NCBI RefSeq assembly: GCF_037482845.1
Contig: NZ_JBBHJW010000014.1
Span: 1 to 64,000, forward strand
Source: Paucibacter_B soli
GTDB lineage: Bacteria; Pseudomonadota; Gammaproteobacteria; Burkholderiales; Burkholderiaceae_C
Length of the DNA stretch: 64,000 nucleotides
Direction of reading: 5' to 3'
Part shown: one piece after another, positions 1-7,951 of the stretch
How the letters are laid out: every line of letters starts with the position of its first letter
Numbering within the stretch: position 1 is the first letter of the stretch
Translations under genes and position numbers: made by a program
The notes under the pieces: model-generated
The model's input: the letters and a program-made list of their open reading frames with translations, nothing else
What the model was told of the DNA's origin: nothing
The model's database searches: none

Positions 1-48
1 AGAGGTGAGCGGACGCCGAAGGCGGTCCGCTCGACTGCCAGGTTATGC
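1..48 (-). other. attC site, truncated by the window edge
   Basis: Read on the minus strand this begins with the R'' box GCATAAC (48 to 42), followed by a strong hairpin: GAGCGGAC at 7-14 pairs with GTCCGCTC at 25-32, with an inner GCC/GGC pair around a GAA loop. The R' end lies beyond position 1. The box is the exact complement of the GTTATGC box at 332-338, as expected for the two ends of one gene cassette. Integron attC sites have this layout of complementary outer boxes around an imperfect palindrome. Confidence 0.7.
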
Positions 49-335
49 ACAGCCCAGCTGCTGGCACTGACGTGGAAGTGGTCACCAGCATACCGAAGTG
101 TGCGCCGCGAGGCGCAAACCGATGGCGTCAGGCTCGTCCGAGAGAGCATTGTTTCGCCGCGAACCAAGACCGACAGCGCAACCAGCCGTCCGAATCCCGC
201 CGGATCAGCGGCCGCCGCAGCGGACCCAGGTCGGGCACGGCGGATCATGGCGAGCGAGCTGCTTGGCCTGGCGCTCAGCTGATGGCGCACGCCGGAACCA
301 CAAGCGGCCTCGGCAGTTTGGCTAGCCTGGTGCAT
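1..335 (-). CDS. hypothetical cassette ORF, open at the window edge
   Basis: An uninterrupted reading frame starts at an ATG (335-333) that lies inside the GTTATGC recombination box and stays open for 111 codons to the edge of the window. It runs through the attC hairpin, where it encodes a stretch containing VERTAFGVRS. I recognise no domain. No ribosome binding site is visible, and a frame reading through attC is often fortuitous, so this may be a cassette without a gene. The opposite-strand frames here look no better. The interval 49-331 otherwise shows nothing. Confidence 0.25.
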   Translation of the reverse strand, partial: MHQASQTAEAACGSGVRHQLSARPSSSLAMIRRARPGSAAAAADPAGFGRLVALSVLVRGETMLSRTSLTPSVCASRRTLRYAGDHFHVSASSWAVHNLAVERTAFGVRSP

Positions 336-400
336 AACGTTCGAGTTGAGCCGCAGACCGAGGCTTGCCGAGGGCTGTCGGGTCGAACGACTGGTTCGGC
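332..400 (-). other. attC site closing the brnTA cassette
   Basis: On the minus strand the 69-base site starts with R'' GCCGAAC (400-394) and ends with R' GTTATGC (338-332). Next to the boxes, TCGTTCGA and CTCAACTCGAAC resemble the L''/L' arms of the well-known aadA attC site, which fixes the orientation of the array as minus strand. The TCGAAC (383-388) and GTTCGA (339-344) arms pair, with an imperfect GC-rich stem inside. The brnA stop codon lies one base before the site, the usual gene-attC spacing of a cassette. Confidence 0.8.
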
Positions 401-401
401 C

Positions 402-701
402 TCACGCTCTGCGCGAATGACGGGCGACATACTGTTGCAACACGCCATCCATCCGCGACTGCCAGCCCTCACCTGTGGATTTGAAGTACGCCACCACCTC
501 AGGGCTGTAGCGGACAGACACAAGCAACTTCTTGTTTTCAGACTTGGGTCGACCGCGCACCGCCTTGAGCGGAACCATGGCCTGCAATTGCTTGGGCGTC
601 AGTGGCTGCGCATCAGGATCGGCCTTGGCCGCTGTCGTGATGGCTTTGTCTTCGGCCACGGTCGGCATGACAACCGCTGGCCGCTTAGTAACTTTGGACA
701 T
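402..701 (-). CDS. brnA: BrnA-type antitoxin
   Basis: This 99-residue protein is the antitoxin of a type II BrnT/BrnA pair; BrnA neutralises the BrnT ribonuclease and represses its own operon as part of the complex. Residues about 58-95 (KKLLVSVRYSPEVVAYFKS and the following helices) are the ribbon-helix-helix region typical of the family, preceded by the RGRPKSENK motif. The N-terminal 45 residues are Ala/Pro-rich and longer than in many BrnA proteins. The ATG overlaps the end of brnT by 17 bases, so the two are translated from one message. The stop codon abuts the attC site. Confidence 0.9.
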   Translation of the reverse strand: MSKVTKRPAVVMPTVAEDKAITTAAKADPDAQPLTPKQLQAMVPLKAVRGRPKSENKKLLVSVRYSPEVVAYFKSTGEGWQSRMDGVLQQYVARHSRRA

Positions 702-954
702 AGTGCTTCACCTCACGTCGATTGGCCTTGCGCAAGCTGATGATCCGACGGACGTCATCACGATCCACAAACGCCACGTAGTACAGAATCCCGGTATCCG
801 GCGCGAGCGCGATCATCCGCAACTCGCCGTACTCGTACCGATCATCAACCCAGACCAGAGCCTCATCCCAGTCGAGCGCTGATGCCAGCGCAAGTGATAG
901 GCCGTGCTTCTCTTGATTGGACGCATCTTTGGCTGGGTCGAACTCAATCCGCAT
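685..954 (-). CDS. brnT: BrnT-type ribonuclease toxin
   Basis: The 89-residue product matches BrnT toxins (RelE-like fold, ribonuclease, translation inhibitor). Family hallmarks are the start FDPAKDASNQEKHGLSL, the central LRMIALAPDTGILYYVAF strand pair and the C-terminal RRIISLRKANRREVKHY segment, which contains the basic and His/Tyr residues implicated in catalysis. The ATG at 954 fits the usual N-terminus. A good -10 box ends six bases before the ATG, so the transcript is probably leaderless or nearly so. The toxin gene precedes the antitoxin gene, the normal order for BrnTA. Confidence 0.92.
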   Translation of the reverse strand: MRIEFDPAKDASNQEKHGLSLALASALDWDEALVWVDDRYEYGELRMIALAPDTGILYYVAFVDRDDVRRIISLRKANRREVKHYVQSY

Positions 955-955
955 A

Positions 956-988
956 CTTAATTGTAGCTACATCAATTAAGCATCGCAA
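956..988 (-). promoter_or_regulatory. brnTA promoter with overlapping palindromic operator
   Basis: On the minus strand TTGCGA (988-983) and TACAAT (965-960) form a sigma-70 type promoter with a 17-base spacer. The -10 box lies inside an inverted repeat: CTTAATTG (956-963) pairs with CAATTAAG (973-980), and the centre contains the perfect 10-base palindrome TGTAGCTACA (962-971). This is where an autorepressing BrnA/BrnT complex would be expected to bind. The promoter belongs to the cassette itself. Operator function is inferred from position and symmetry. Confidence 0.65.
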
Positions 989-1015
989 CCGACCGGCACG
1001 GTTGTGTTTTGTGGG

Positions 1016-1093
1016 GCCGAACGTTGATGTATGGCGCATGAAGTGACGCATAGCACCGCCAGCTGTCGCCATATGTCCGGTCGTGGGTTCGGC
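1016..1093 (-). other. attC-like site upstream of the brnTA cassette
   Basis: GCCGAAC (1093-1087 on the minus strand) and GTTCGGC (1022-1016) are perfect complements 78 bases apart. Between them TATGGCG (1030-1036) pairs with CGCCATA (1067-1073). Size and layout fit attC sites (about 57-140 bases). It would be the end of a further cassette to the right, whose start I cannot locate. It is less similar to well-known attC sites than 332-400. Confidence 0.65.
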
Positions 1094-1504
1094 CGCTGGG
1101 CCGCTTGAAATCTTGGCTTGCCTTGCATGTGCTGTGTGTGCGTACAGTGCTAAATAGCTGCGAAAAACCTCACCCAATTCTGAACTGGCTGGACCCCGGG
1201 GCGGCTCGGTAGCAACCCCGTGATGGCGGCCGCTGCCATTGGAGGCGGTCATGCTCGATTTGTCCATCGTTCCGACGGGGGAGGCTGTGTCGGCGGCGGC
1301 GGCGGCGTCGGCGTCGGTAAGTAAGTGAACCTGAATGAACCTGGGGTCACTGGGAGGTCTTTCATCTGAACCCCACCCACCCAGGTCAGCCGCATTCTCA
1401 CCATGCATTGCCCGTTCCGCATCGAATCGCTCGGTGTTGTCTGACACGTCGACGCAGTGTCCTGCCTCCAAGTTGGGCACTGCCGCCCATGCGATGATTT
1501 GCCC
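1094..1504. other. intergenic region without a recognisable gene
   Basis: About 410 bases between the last attC-like site and the DUF454 gene. A long minus-strand frame here (1480-944) runs through the attC site and the brnT promoter and has a low-complexity product, so I do not accept it. There is a GGC-repeat tract around 1289-1318. No integrase, attI or promoter could be recognised. Confidence 0.5.
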
Positions 1505-1897
1505 ATGCGCGAAACCACCTTGTTATTGCCGCGCCGGCCGGTCTGGCAGCGCCTGCTGTGGGTGCTGGCCGGCGTCGCCAGCCTGGCGCTGGGTATCGTC
1601 GGTATCTTCGTGCCGCTGCTGCCCACCACACCCTTCGTGCTGCTGGCGGCCTTCTGCTTTGCGCGCGGCAGCACGCGCTGCGAGGCCTGGCTGCTGAACC
1701 ATGCGCGCTTCGGGCCTATGGTGCGCAACTGGCGCGACCACCATGCGATCCCGCTGCGCGCCAAACAGCTGGCCTGGAGCATGATGACGCTGGGCTCGCT
1801 ATGGGCCGGCTACCGGCTGCCGCTGGCCTGGTGCTGGCTGCCGGCCGCCTGCTGCGCCTGCGTGGCCTTCTGGATGTGGCGCCTGCCAACGCGCTGA
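1505..1897 (+). CDS. DUF454 (YbaN-like) inner-membrane protein
   Basis: A 130-residue protein of the DUF454/YbaN family, short inner-membrane proteins of unknown function. The family signature is the first membrane segment LGIVGIFVPLLPTTPFVLLAAFCFARGS followed by a conserved basic/aromatic stretch (HARFGPMVRNWRDHHAIP). Two or three further hydrophobic segments make up the C-terminal half. I start at the ATG at 1505, because the 16 extra upstream codons look unrelated to the family. It converges on dinB with an 11-base gap. Confidence 0.8.
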   Translation: MRETTLLLPRRPVWQRLLWVLAGVASLALGIVGIFVPLLPTTPFVLLAAFCFARGSTRCEAWLLNHARFGPMVRNWRDHHAIPLRAKQLAWSMMTLGSLWAGYRLPLAWCWLPAACCACVAFWMWRLPTR

Positions 1898-1908
1898 GCG
1901 CTTGAGCA

Positions 1909-3150
1909 TCAGAACAAGGGCAGGTTCTCGGCCCTGGCCGGCGCGGCGGGCTTGGCGGCACGCCGCGGCACTGCGGCATCGCCCGGCCGCGACAGGCTGC
2001 CGATGCGCACGCCCAGGAGGCGCAGGCGCTGGCTCAGGTCCACGCGCTTGAGGCAGGCGCCGGCGGCGCGCCGGATCTCGCTGGCGTCCTGGGTGGGCAG
2101 CTCCAGCGTGAGGTCGCGCGTGACGGTGCGAAAGCCCTCGAAGCGCAGCTTGATGCCCACCGTGCGGCCCAGATAGCCCTTGCGCTCAAGGTCGGCGGCG
2201 AGCCGCTCGCACAGGCGCGTGAAGATCGCGCCCAGCTCGGCGCGGTCGTGCCTGGCATGCAGGTCGCGCTCGAAGGTGGTCTCGCGGCTGATCGAGACCG
2301 GCTCGCTATGAGTTACTACCGGTCGCTCGTCGTGGCCATGCGCGGCCTCGTGCAGCCAGGCCGCGTAGCTCGCGCCGAAATGCTGGCGCAGCAGCGCCGG
2401 ATCGGCGGCCGCCAGCTCGCCCACGGTTTCGATGCCGAGCTCCAGCAGCTTGGCGCCGGCCTTGGGGCCGATGCCGTTGATCTTGCGCACGCCCAGCGGC
2501 CAGATGCGCGTGGGGATCTCCTCGGCCATCAGGATGGTGATGCCGTCGGGCTTGTCGAGCTCGGAGGCGATCTTGGAGAGCAGCTTGTTGGGCGTGATGC
2601 CGATCGAGCATGTGAGGCCGGTGGCGCGCAGCACCGAGTTCTTGATCTCGCGTGCCACCGCGCGCACCCCGCCCAGCGGATCGTGGCCCACCGGTTCGCG
2701 GATGCCCGGCACCTCGGAGAGGTCGATGTAGATCTCGTCGATGCCGCGGTCCTCGATCACCGGCGCCAGTTCGGCCACGGCGGCCTTGAAGAGCCGCGAG
2801 TAACGCCGGTAGGCGTCGAAATCGGTGGGCAGCAGGATCGCGTCGGGCGCACGCAGCGCCGCCTTCATCAGGCCCATGGCCGAGAACACGCCCAGATCGC
2901 GCGCCGCGTAGGAGGAGGTGGTGACGACGCCGCGGCCCGTGTAGTCGCGCAGCCGCGCGTATTGGCGCGTGCCGTCGGGCAGGGTCTTGGGCTCGTGCGC
3001 GCGCCGCCCGCCCACCACCACCGCCAGGCCCTTCAGATCGGGATAGCGCAGCAGCTCGACGGAGGCATAGAAGGCGTCCATGTCGAGGTGCGCGATCAGG
3101 CGCTTGGGCAGGGGCCCGCTGGCGGTGGAGGGGGGAGGCGATGCGGCCAT
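1909..3150 (-). CDS. dinB: DNA polymerase IV (Y family)
   Basis: A 413-residue translesion DNA polymerase that copies past damaged bases with low fidelity during the SOS response. DMDAFYASVE (residues 23-32) and IDEIYIDLSE (137-146) supply the metal-binding acidic residues D23, D138 and E139. The fingers/palm motif TSSYAARDLGVFSAM and the helix-hairpin-helix segment (KINGIGPKAGAKLLELGIETV) follow. The C-terminus PLF resembles a beta-clamp-binding tail. It is longer than E. coli DinB (351), mainly through an insertion at about residues 51-72 and an extended C-terminus. The ATG at 3150 is the only good start. No LexA box was identified. Confidence 0.96.
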   Translation of the reverse strand: MAASPPPSTASGPLPKRLIAHLDMDAFYASVELLRYPDLKGLAVVVGGRRAHEPKTLPDGTRQYARLRDYTGRGVVTTSSYAARDLGVFSAMGLMKAALRAPDAILLPTDFDAYRRYSRLFKAAVAELAPVIEDRGIDEIYIDLSEVPGIREPVGHDPLGGVRAVAREIKNSVLRATGLTCSIGITPNKLLSKIASELDKPDGITILMAEEIPTRIWPLGVRKINGIGPKAGAKLLELGIETVGELAAADPALLRQHFGASYAAWLHEAAHGHDERPVVTHSEPVSISRETTFERDLHARHDRAELGAIFTRLCERLAADLERKGYLGRTVGIKLRFEGFRTVTRDLTLELPTQDASEIRRAAGACLKRVDLSQRLRLLGVRIGSLSRPGDAAVPRRAAKPAAPARAENLPLF

Positions 3151-3204
3151 GCCGCATTGTGGCGCGCGCTGCTGACAGGCAATGGCAGCAGCGCGGCCAA
3201 CCGC

Positions 3205-3612
3205 TCAGGCGCGCTGACGGCCGCGCATGAAGCGCAGCAACTCCTTGTCGCCGCGGCGGATGTGCAGCGACAGCCAGTCGCGCAGCAGTGCCGAGAGCTG
3301 CGCCGCCACGCTGATGCTGCCGGCTTCGAAGCGCGCGCGCAGGGTCTGCAGATCGGCCACGAACTGTTGGTGCGTGAGCCGGTGGCGCTCGAGTTCGGGG
3401 AACTGCAGCTCGGCCATGCGCTGCTCTTCGCGCCGCAGGTGCTCGGCGGTGTAGTCCAGCAGTTCCTTGAGGATGGCCTCCACCACCTCCATGCCGCGGC
3501 CCTCGGTGGTGGCGCTGTGCAACTGGTTCACCAGTTCGACCAGATGGCGGTGATCCGCGTCGATCGCTCCGCCGTCGATCACCATGTCATCGGCCCATTC
3601 GAAGTAGGCCAT
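3205..3612 (-). CDS. bacteriohemerythrin, co-transcribed with a chemoreceptor
   Basis: A 135-residue single-domain hemerythrin, a four-helix protein that binds O2 at a di-iron site. The iron ligand motifs are present in order: DADHRHL, HLRREE, HRLTHQQF and HIRRGDKE. It begins four bases after the stop of the methyl-accepting chemotaxis protein on the same strand, so the two are almost certainly one operon. That context suggests a role in oxygen sensing or in supplying oxygen or iron to the receptor. The role is inferred; the fold assignment is firm. Confidence 0.93.
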   Translation of the reverse strand: MAYFEWADDMVIDGGAIDADHRHLVELVNQLHSATTEGRGMEVVEAILKELLDYTAEHLRREEQRMAELQFPELERHRLTHQQFVADLQTLRARFEAGSISVAAQLSALLRDWLSLHIRRGDKELLRFMRGRQRA

Positions 3613-3616
3613 GGCG

Positions 3617-5188
3617 TCAACCCTGGCTCGGCGTTGCAGTGTCCAACCTGAACACGCTTACCGCGCGCACCAGGCCCTGGGCCTGGCTGGACAGCGACTG
3701 CGCCGCAGCGGCGGCCTCCTCGACCAGGGCGGCATTCTGCTGCGTCACCTGGTCCATCTGCCCCACCGCCTGATTGACCTGTTCGATGCCGGTGGTCTGC
3801 TCCTTGCTGGCGGTGGTGATCTCGCCCATCAGATCGGCCACGCGCCGCACATGCACGACGATCTCGTCCATGGTGCTGCCGGCCTGCTCCACCAGTTTGC
3901 AGCCTTCGCGCACATTGCCCACCGAGCCGGTGATGAGCTTCTTGATCTCGCGCGCGGCCTCGGCACTGCGGCCCGCCAGGCTGCGCACCTCGCCGGCCAC
4001 CACGGCAAAGCCGCGCCCCTGCTCGCCCGCGCGCGCCGCTTCGACCGCGGCGTTGAGGGCCAGGATATTGGTCTGGAAGGCGATGCCGTCGATCACGCCG
4101 ATGATGTCGGCGATTCTGTTGGACGAGGTGTTGATGGCTTCCATGGTCTGCACCACCTGTGCCACCACGGCGCCGCCCTTGAGCGCCACGCCCGAGGCGG
4201 TCTCGGCCAGTTGGTTGGCATGGCGGCCGCCGTCGTAGTTGTGCTTGACGGTGGCCGACAACTGCTCCATCGAGGCCGCGGTCTGCTGCAGGGCACTGGC
4301 CTGCTGCTCTGTGCGCGAGGACAAATCGAGATTGCCCGCCGCGATCTGGTCGGTGGCAACAGCCATCGAGTCGGCACCCTGGCGCACCTGGCTGACGATG
4401 TTCACCAGGCTGGCATTCATCTCGTGCAGGGCCTGCAGCAGCTGCCCGCACTCGTCGGCGCTGCGTACCTCGATGCGGCAACTGAGGTCGCCCGCCGCCA
4501 CCGTGCGTGCGACGCGCAAGGCCTCCTGCAGGGGCCGGGTGATGGAGCGCGTGATCCACCAGGCGAAGCCCAGCCCCAGGGCCAGGCCCAGCGCACCGAC
4601 CCCCAGCAGCAGCATGCGGCCCTGGCCGAGACCGGCACGCAATTCGGCGCTGCTGGCCACCACCATCTTCTTCTGCAGCGCGGTCAAGCCGTTGATCGGC
4701 TCCTGCATGGCGTCCAGCAGCGCCAGGGTTTCGCCGTTGAGCAACTGCGTGGCCTCGTCCTTGCGACCCGCGTCAACCAGCGCCGCCACCTTGCTGAAGG
4801 AGGCCACGTATTTGCTGCGTGTCTCCTTCAGCTGGAGCAGCATGGCCTTGCCCTCGGGCAGGCGCACCAAGGCCTCCAGGGTCTGCAAGGCCTCGTTGAT
4901 GATCTGCCTGTTGGCCTCGATGCGCTGCTTGGCGCGGGCCGCCTGAGCCGGCTCGGCACTGACGATCAGCTCCAGGGTATTGCGCGCATTGGCGCGCGTG
5001 CTGGCGTTCACCACATTGGCCGCATCGGCCTTGACCCATTCCTGTTCGATGATGCGGCTGTTGATCAGGTCGGCATGGCCAAACTGCTGCCAGGCGATCA
5101 AGATGACGACCGTCATCATCAGCAACAACACTCCGAATCCCAGGCCCAGGCGCACGCCTATGCCGAGGTCAGCGATCCTCTTGCTCAT
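3617..5188 (-). CDS. methyl-accepting chemotaxis protein
   Basis: A 523-residue transmembrane chemoreceptor. Membrane helices lie at about residues 11-33 and 191-212, enclosing a periplasmic four-helix-bundle (4HB_MCP) sensor domain. A HAMP domain (about 213-265) and a long signalling coiled coil follow. The conserved hairpin tip that contacts CheA/CheW is at about 362-402 (IDGIAFQTNILALNAAVEAA, then GRGFAVVAGEVRSLA). The C-terminus has no CheR-binding pentapeptide. A GAAGGA ribosome site precedes the ATG at 5188. It leads an operon with the hemerythrin gene downstream. The ligand cannot be read from the sequence. Confidence 0.96.
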   Translation of the reverse strand: MSKRIADLGIGVRLGLGFGVLLLMMTVVILIAWQQFGHADLINSRIIEQEWVKADAANVVNASTRANARNTLELIVSAEPAQAARAKQRIEANRQIINEALQTLEALVRLPEGKAMLLQLKETRSKYVASFSKVAALVDAGRKDEATQLLNGETLALLDAMQEPINGLTALQKKMVVASSAELRAGLGQGRMLLLGVGALGLALGLGFAWWITRSITRPLQEALRVARTVAAGDLSCRIEVRSADECGQLLQALHEMNASLVNIVSQVRQGADSMAVATDQIAAGNLDLSSRTEQQASALQQTAASMEQLSATVKHNYDGGRHANQLAETASGVALKGGAVVAQVVQTMEAINTSSNRIADIIGVIDGIAFQTNILALNAAVEAARAGEQGRGFAVVAGEVRSLAGRSAEAAREIKKLITGSVGNVREGCKLVEQAGSTMDEIVVHVRRVADLMGEITTASKEQTTGIEQVNQAVGQMDQVTQQNAALVEEAAAAAQSLSSQAQGLVRAVSVFRLDTATPSQG

Positions 5189-5293
5189 ATCTTGTCCTTC
5201 CCTGTGTTCCTGCCGCGGCGTCGGATCGGCGCGAAGACGGCGGACCAGGGGATTGGACTTGGGGGTTTACCCTTGGGTCAAGCGATCGGGTTG

Positions 5294-5321
5294 CCCTATG
5301 TCAAAAGACGCGGACATAGGG
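5294..5321. repeat. 9-bp inverted repeat upstream of the chemoreceptor gene
   Basis: CCCTATGTC (5294-5302) and GACATAGGG (5313-5321) are perfect complements separated by ten bases. The repeat lies between the end of a hemerythrin gene and the start of the chemoreceptor gene, both on the minus strand. No T-run follows on either strand, so it is not a typical terminator. A TTGACA hexamer (5304-5299, minus strand) overlaps one arm, which would suit an operator, but no convincing -10 follows at normal spacing. Confidence 0.45.
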
Positions 5322-5336
5322 GGGCAGCAATTGCGC

Positions 5337-5816
5337 TCAGCCGCAGCTGCTGCTGCCGCAGGAACTGATGGCGGTGGGCTCGCCGCCCAGGGGCTGGGCC
5401 AGCGTGCCGGTGGCGCTGTCGTAGCCCACCTGGCTCATGTGGAACACCAGCGAGGCGTCCATCATCTCGGCATGGGCCGGGAACCATTGCGCCAGCTCGC
5501 CCACGATGATGCGCATGGGTTCCATGTCCTTGAGATCGACCGCATAGCGCCGCACCTCGCGCAGGGTGTCCAGCACCATGGCGTGCTGCTTGCTGTGGCA
5601 GTTCTCGGGCGCGAAGCCGGTGGCGGCCATCCAGCGCTCTTCCATCGCGAAATGCTCTTCGGTATGGGCGAGCAGGCGCTGGAAGGCGGGCAGGGGGTCG
5701 GCGCCGCTTGGCAGCACCGCGTCCAGTTCATTGAGGAGTCCGACGAACTCCTGGTGGGTCTGGTCGATCTGCGGGTGCGCGAGCGCGAGGTCGTCGCGCC
5801 AGGTCAGGGTACTCAT
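5337..5816 (-). CDS. hemerythrin-domain protein with cysteine tail (copy A)
   Basis: A 159-residue hemerythrin. Ligand motifs are QTHQEF, HTEEHFAMEE, CHSKQHAMVL and HAEMMD. The start MSTLTW at 5816 was chosen because the paralogue upstream starts the same way; the upstream extension of the frame is Pro/Arg-rich and unlike protein. The C-terminus, after the four-helix bundle, is a short tail ending SSCGSSSCG. The neighbour at 5876-6358 ends in a matching tail, so the two are tandem duplicates probably transcribed together. Oxygen or NO binding is likely by family; the role of the tail is unknown. Confidence 0.9.
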   Translation of the reverse strand: MSTLTWRDDLALAHPQIDQTHQEFVGLLNELDAVLPSGADPLPAFQRLLAHTEEHFAMEERWMAATGFAPENCHSKQHAMVLDTLREVRRYAVDLKDMEPMRIIVGELAQWFPAHAEMMDASLVFHMSQVGYDSATGTLAQPLGGEPTAISSCGSSSCG

Positions 5817-5875
5817 GAGGGGCTGCGGAAGTGGGGCCGGCACGATGGCCGCGGCAAGGGCGCTATTGTCGCAGC

Positions 5876-6358
5876 TCAGCCGCAGGCGCCGGAGCCGCAA
5901 CTGGTGAGCGCCTGTGCCGGCAGGGCCTGGCTGCACTGGCCTGTGGCGGGGTCGAAGCCGACCTGGCGCAGGTGGTAGACCAGGGCCGCATCCATCATGT
6001 CCACATGGGCGGGCAGCCAAGCGGCCAACTCGGCGATCAGGCTACGCAGCGGGGTCAACTCCGCTTTTTGCGCGACATGCTCGCGCACCTCACCCAGCAC
6101 CCGCAGCACCATGGCGTGCTGCGTGCTGTGGCAGTTGTCGCGCGCAAAGCCGCTGGCCGCCATCCATTGCTCTTCAAGTTCGAAGTGGGTGCTGGTGGCG
6201 GCGATGATCGCATCGAACAGCGTCAGGGCCTGTGCCACTGGCGCGCCAGCCTCGATCTGCGCGTTCAACTGGGCCAGGCCCTCCAACAGGGCGCGATGGT
6301 CGCCGTCGAGTTTCTCGTCGCCAAGCGCGAGCTGTTCATGCCAAGTCAGTGTGCTCAT
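5876..6358 (-). CDS. hemerythrin-domain protein with cysteine tail (copy B)
   Basis: A 160-residue hemerythrin, paralogous to the gene immediately downstream. Di-iron ligand motifs are DGDHRALL, THFELEE, STQHAMVL and HVDMMD, and the product shares MSTLTW at its start and a C(H/D)xxQHAMVL core with copy A. It ends with SCGSGACG, the same two-cysteine tail. Sixty bases separate the genes. Tandem hemerythrins next to a chemoreceptor/hemerythrin operon make this about 3 kb a concentration of oxygen-related proteins. Confidence 0.9.
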   Translation of the reverse strand: MSTLTWHEQLALGDEKLDGDHRALLEGLAQLNAQIEAGAPVAQALTLFDAIIAATSTHFELEEQWMAASGFARDNCHSTQHAMVLRVLGEVREHVAQKAELTPLRSLIAELAAWLPAHVDMMDAALVYHLRQVGFDPATGQCSQALPAQALTSCGSGACG

Positions 6359-6429
6359 GGTGAGCGAGCGTAGCGCGCGCGGGCCGGCCGAGCTTTGAGA
6401 TGACGCAAGCGCTGGCGCCGCTCGGACAC

Positions 6430-7851
<1,422 letters not shown>

Positions 7852-7951
7852 GGCGGGAAGGTTGCAGGAAGGGTGGGAAGGGGGCAGGGCGCGCCGCTGA
7901 AGCAGAATGCAGGCATCGATTCTAAGGGCGGGGCTCCATGGGCCCCCTGGC

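Larger units (their letters stand above)
394..1021 (-). mobile_element. integron gene cassette carrying brnT-brnA
   Basis: The cassette is bounded by GTTCGGC (1022-1016 on the minus strand) and by attC 400-332, whose R'' box GCCGAAC is the exact complement expected if the excised circle rejoins the two ends. In reading order it holds a promoter with a palindrome, brnT, brnA and attC. The genes are in the normal cassette orientation but also have a promoter of their own, common for toxin-antitoxin cassettes, which help stabilise arrays. No integrase gene lies in the window. Strictly, the mobile unit is the segment between the two cleavage points. Confidence 0.7.

Noticed and set aside
45..740. 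231-codon frame on the plus strand opposite the cassettes
   Set aside because: It covers an attC site and most of brnA in antisense; the product has no recognisable features.
1289..1318. GGC/GTC trinucleotide tract
   Set aside because: Short, imperfect and typical of GC-rich DNA; no function suggested.
1472..1478. GTTGGGC, another sequence fitting an attC outer box
   Set aside because: No complementary box or palindrome was found within 140 bases, so a single 7-base match in GC-rich DNA is not evidence.
944..1480. 178-codon frame on the minus strand next to brnT
   Set aside because: It runs through the attC-like site and the brnT promoter, has low-complexity segments and no ribosome site or family.
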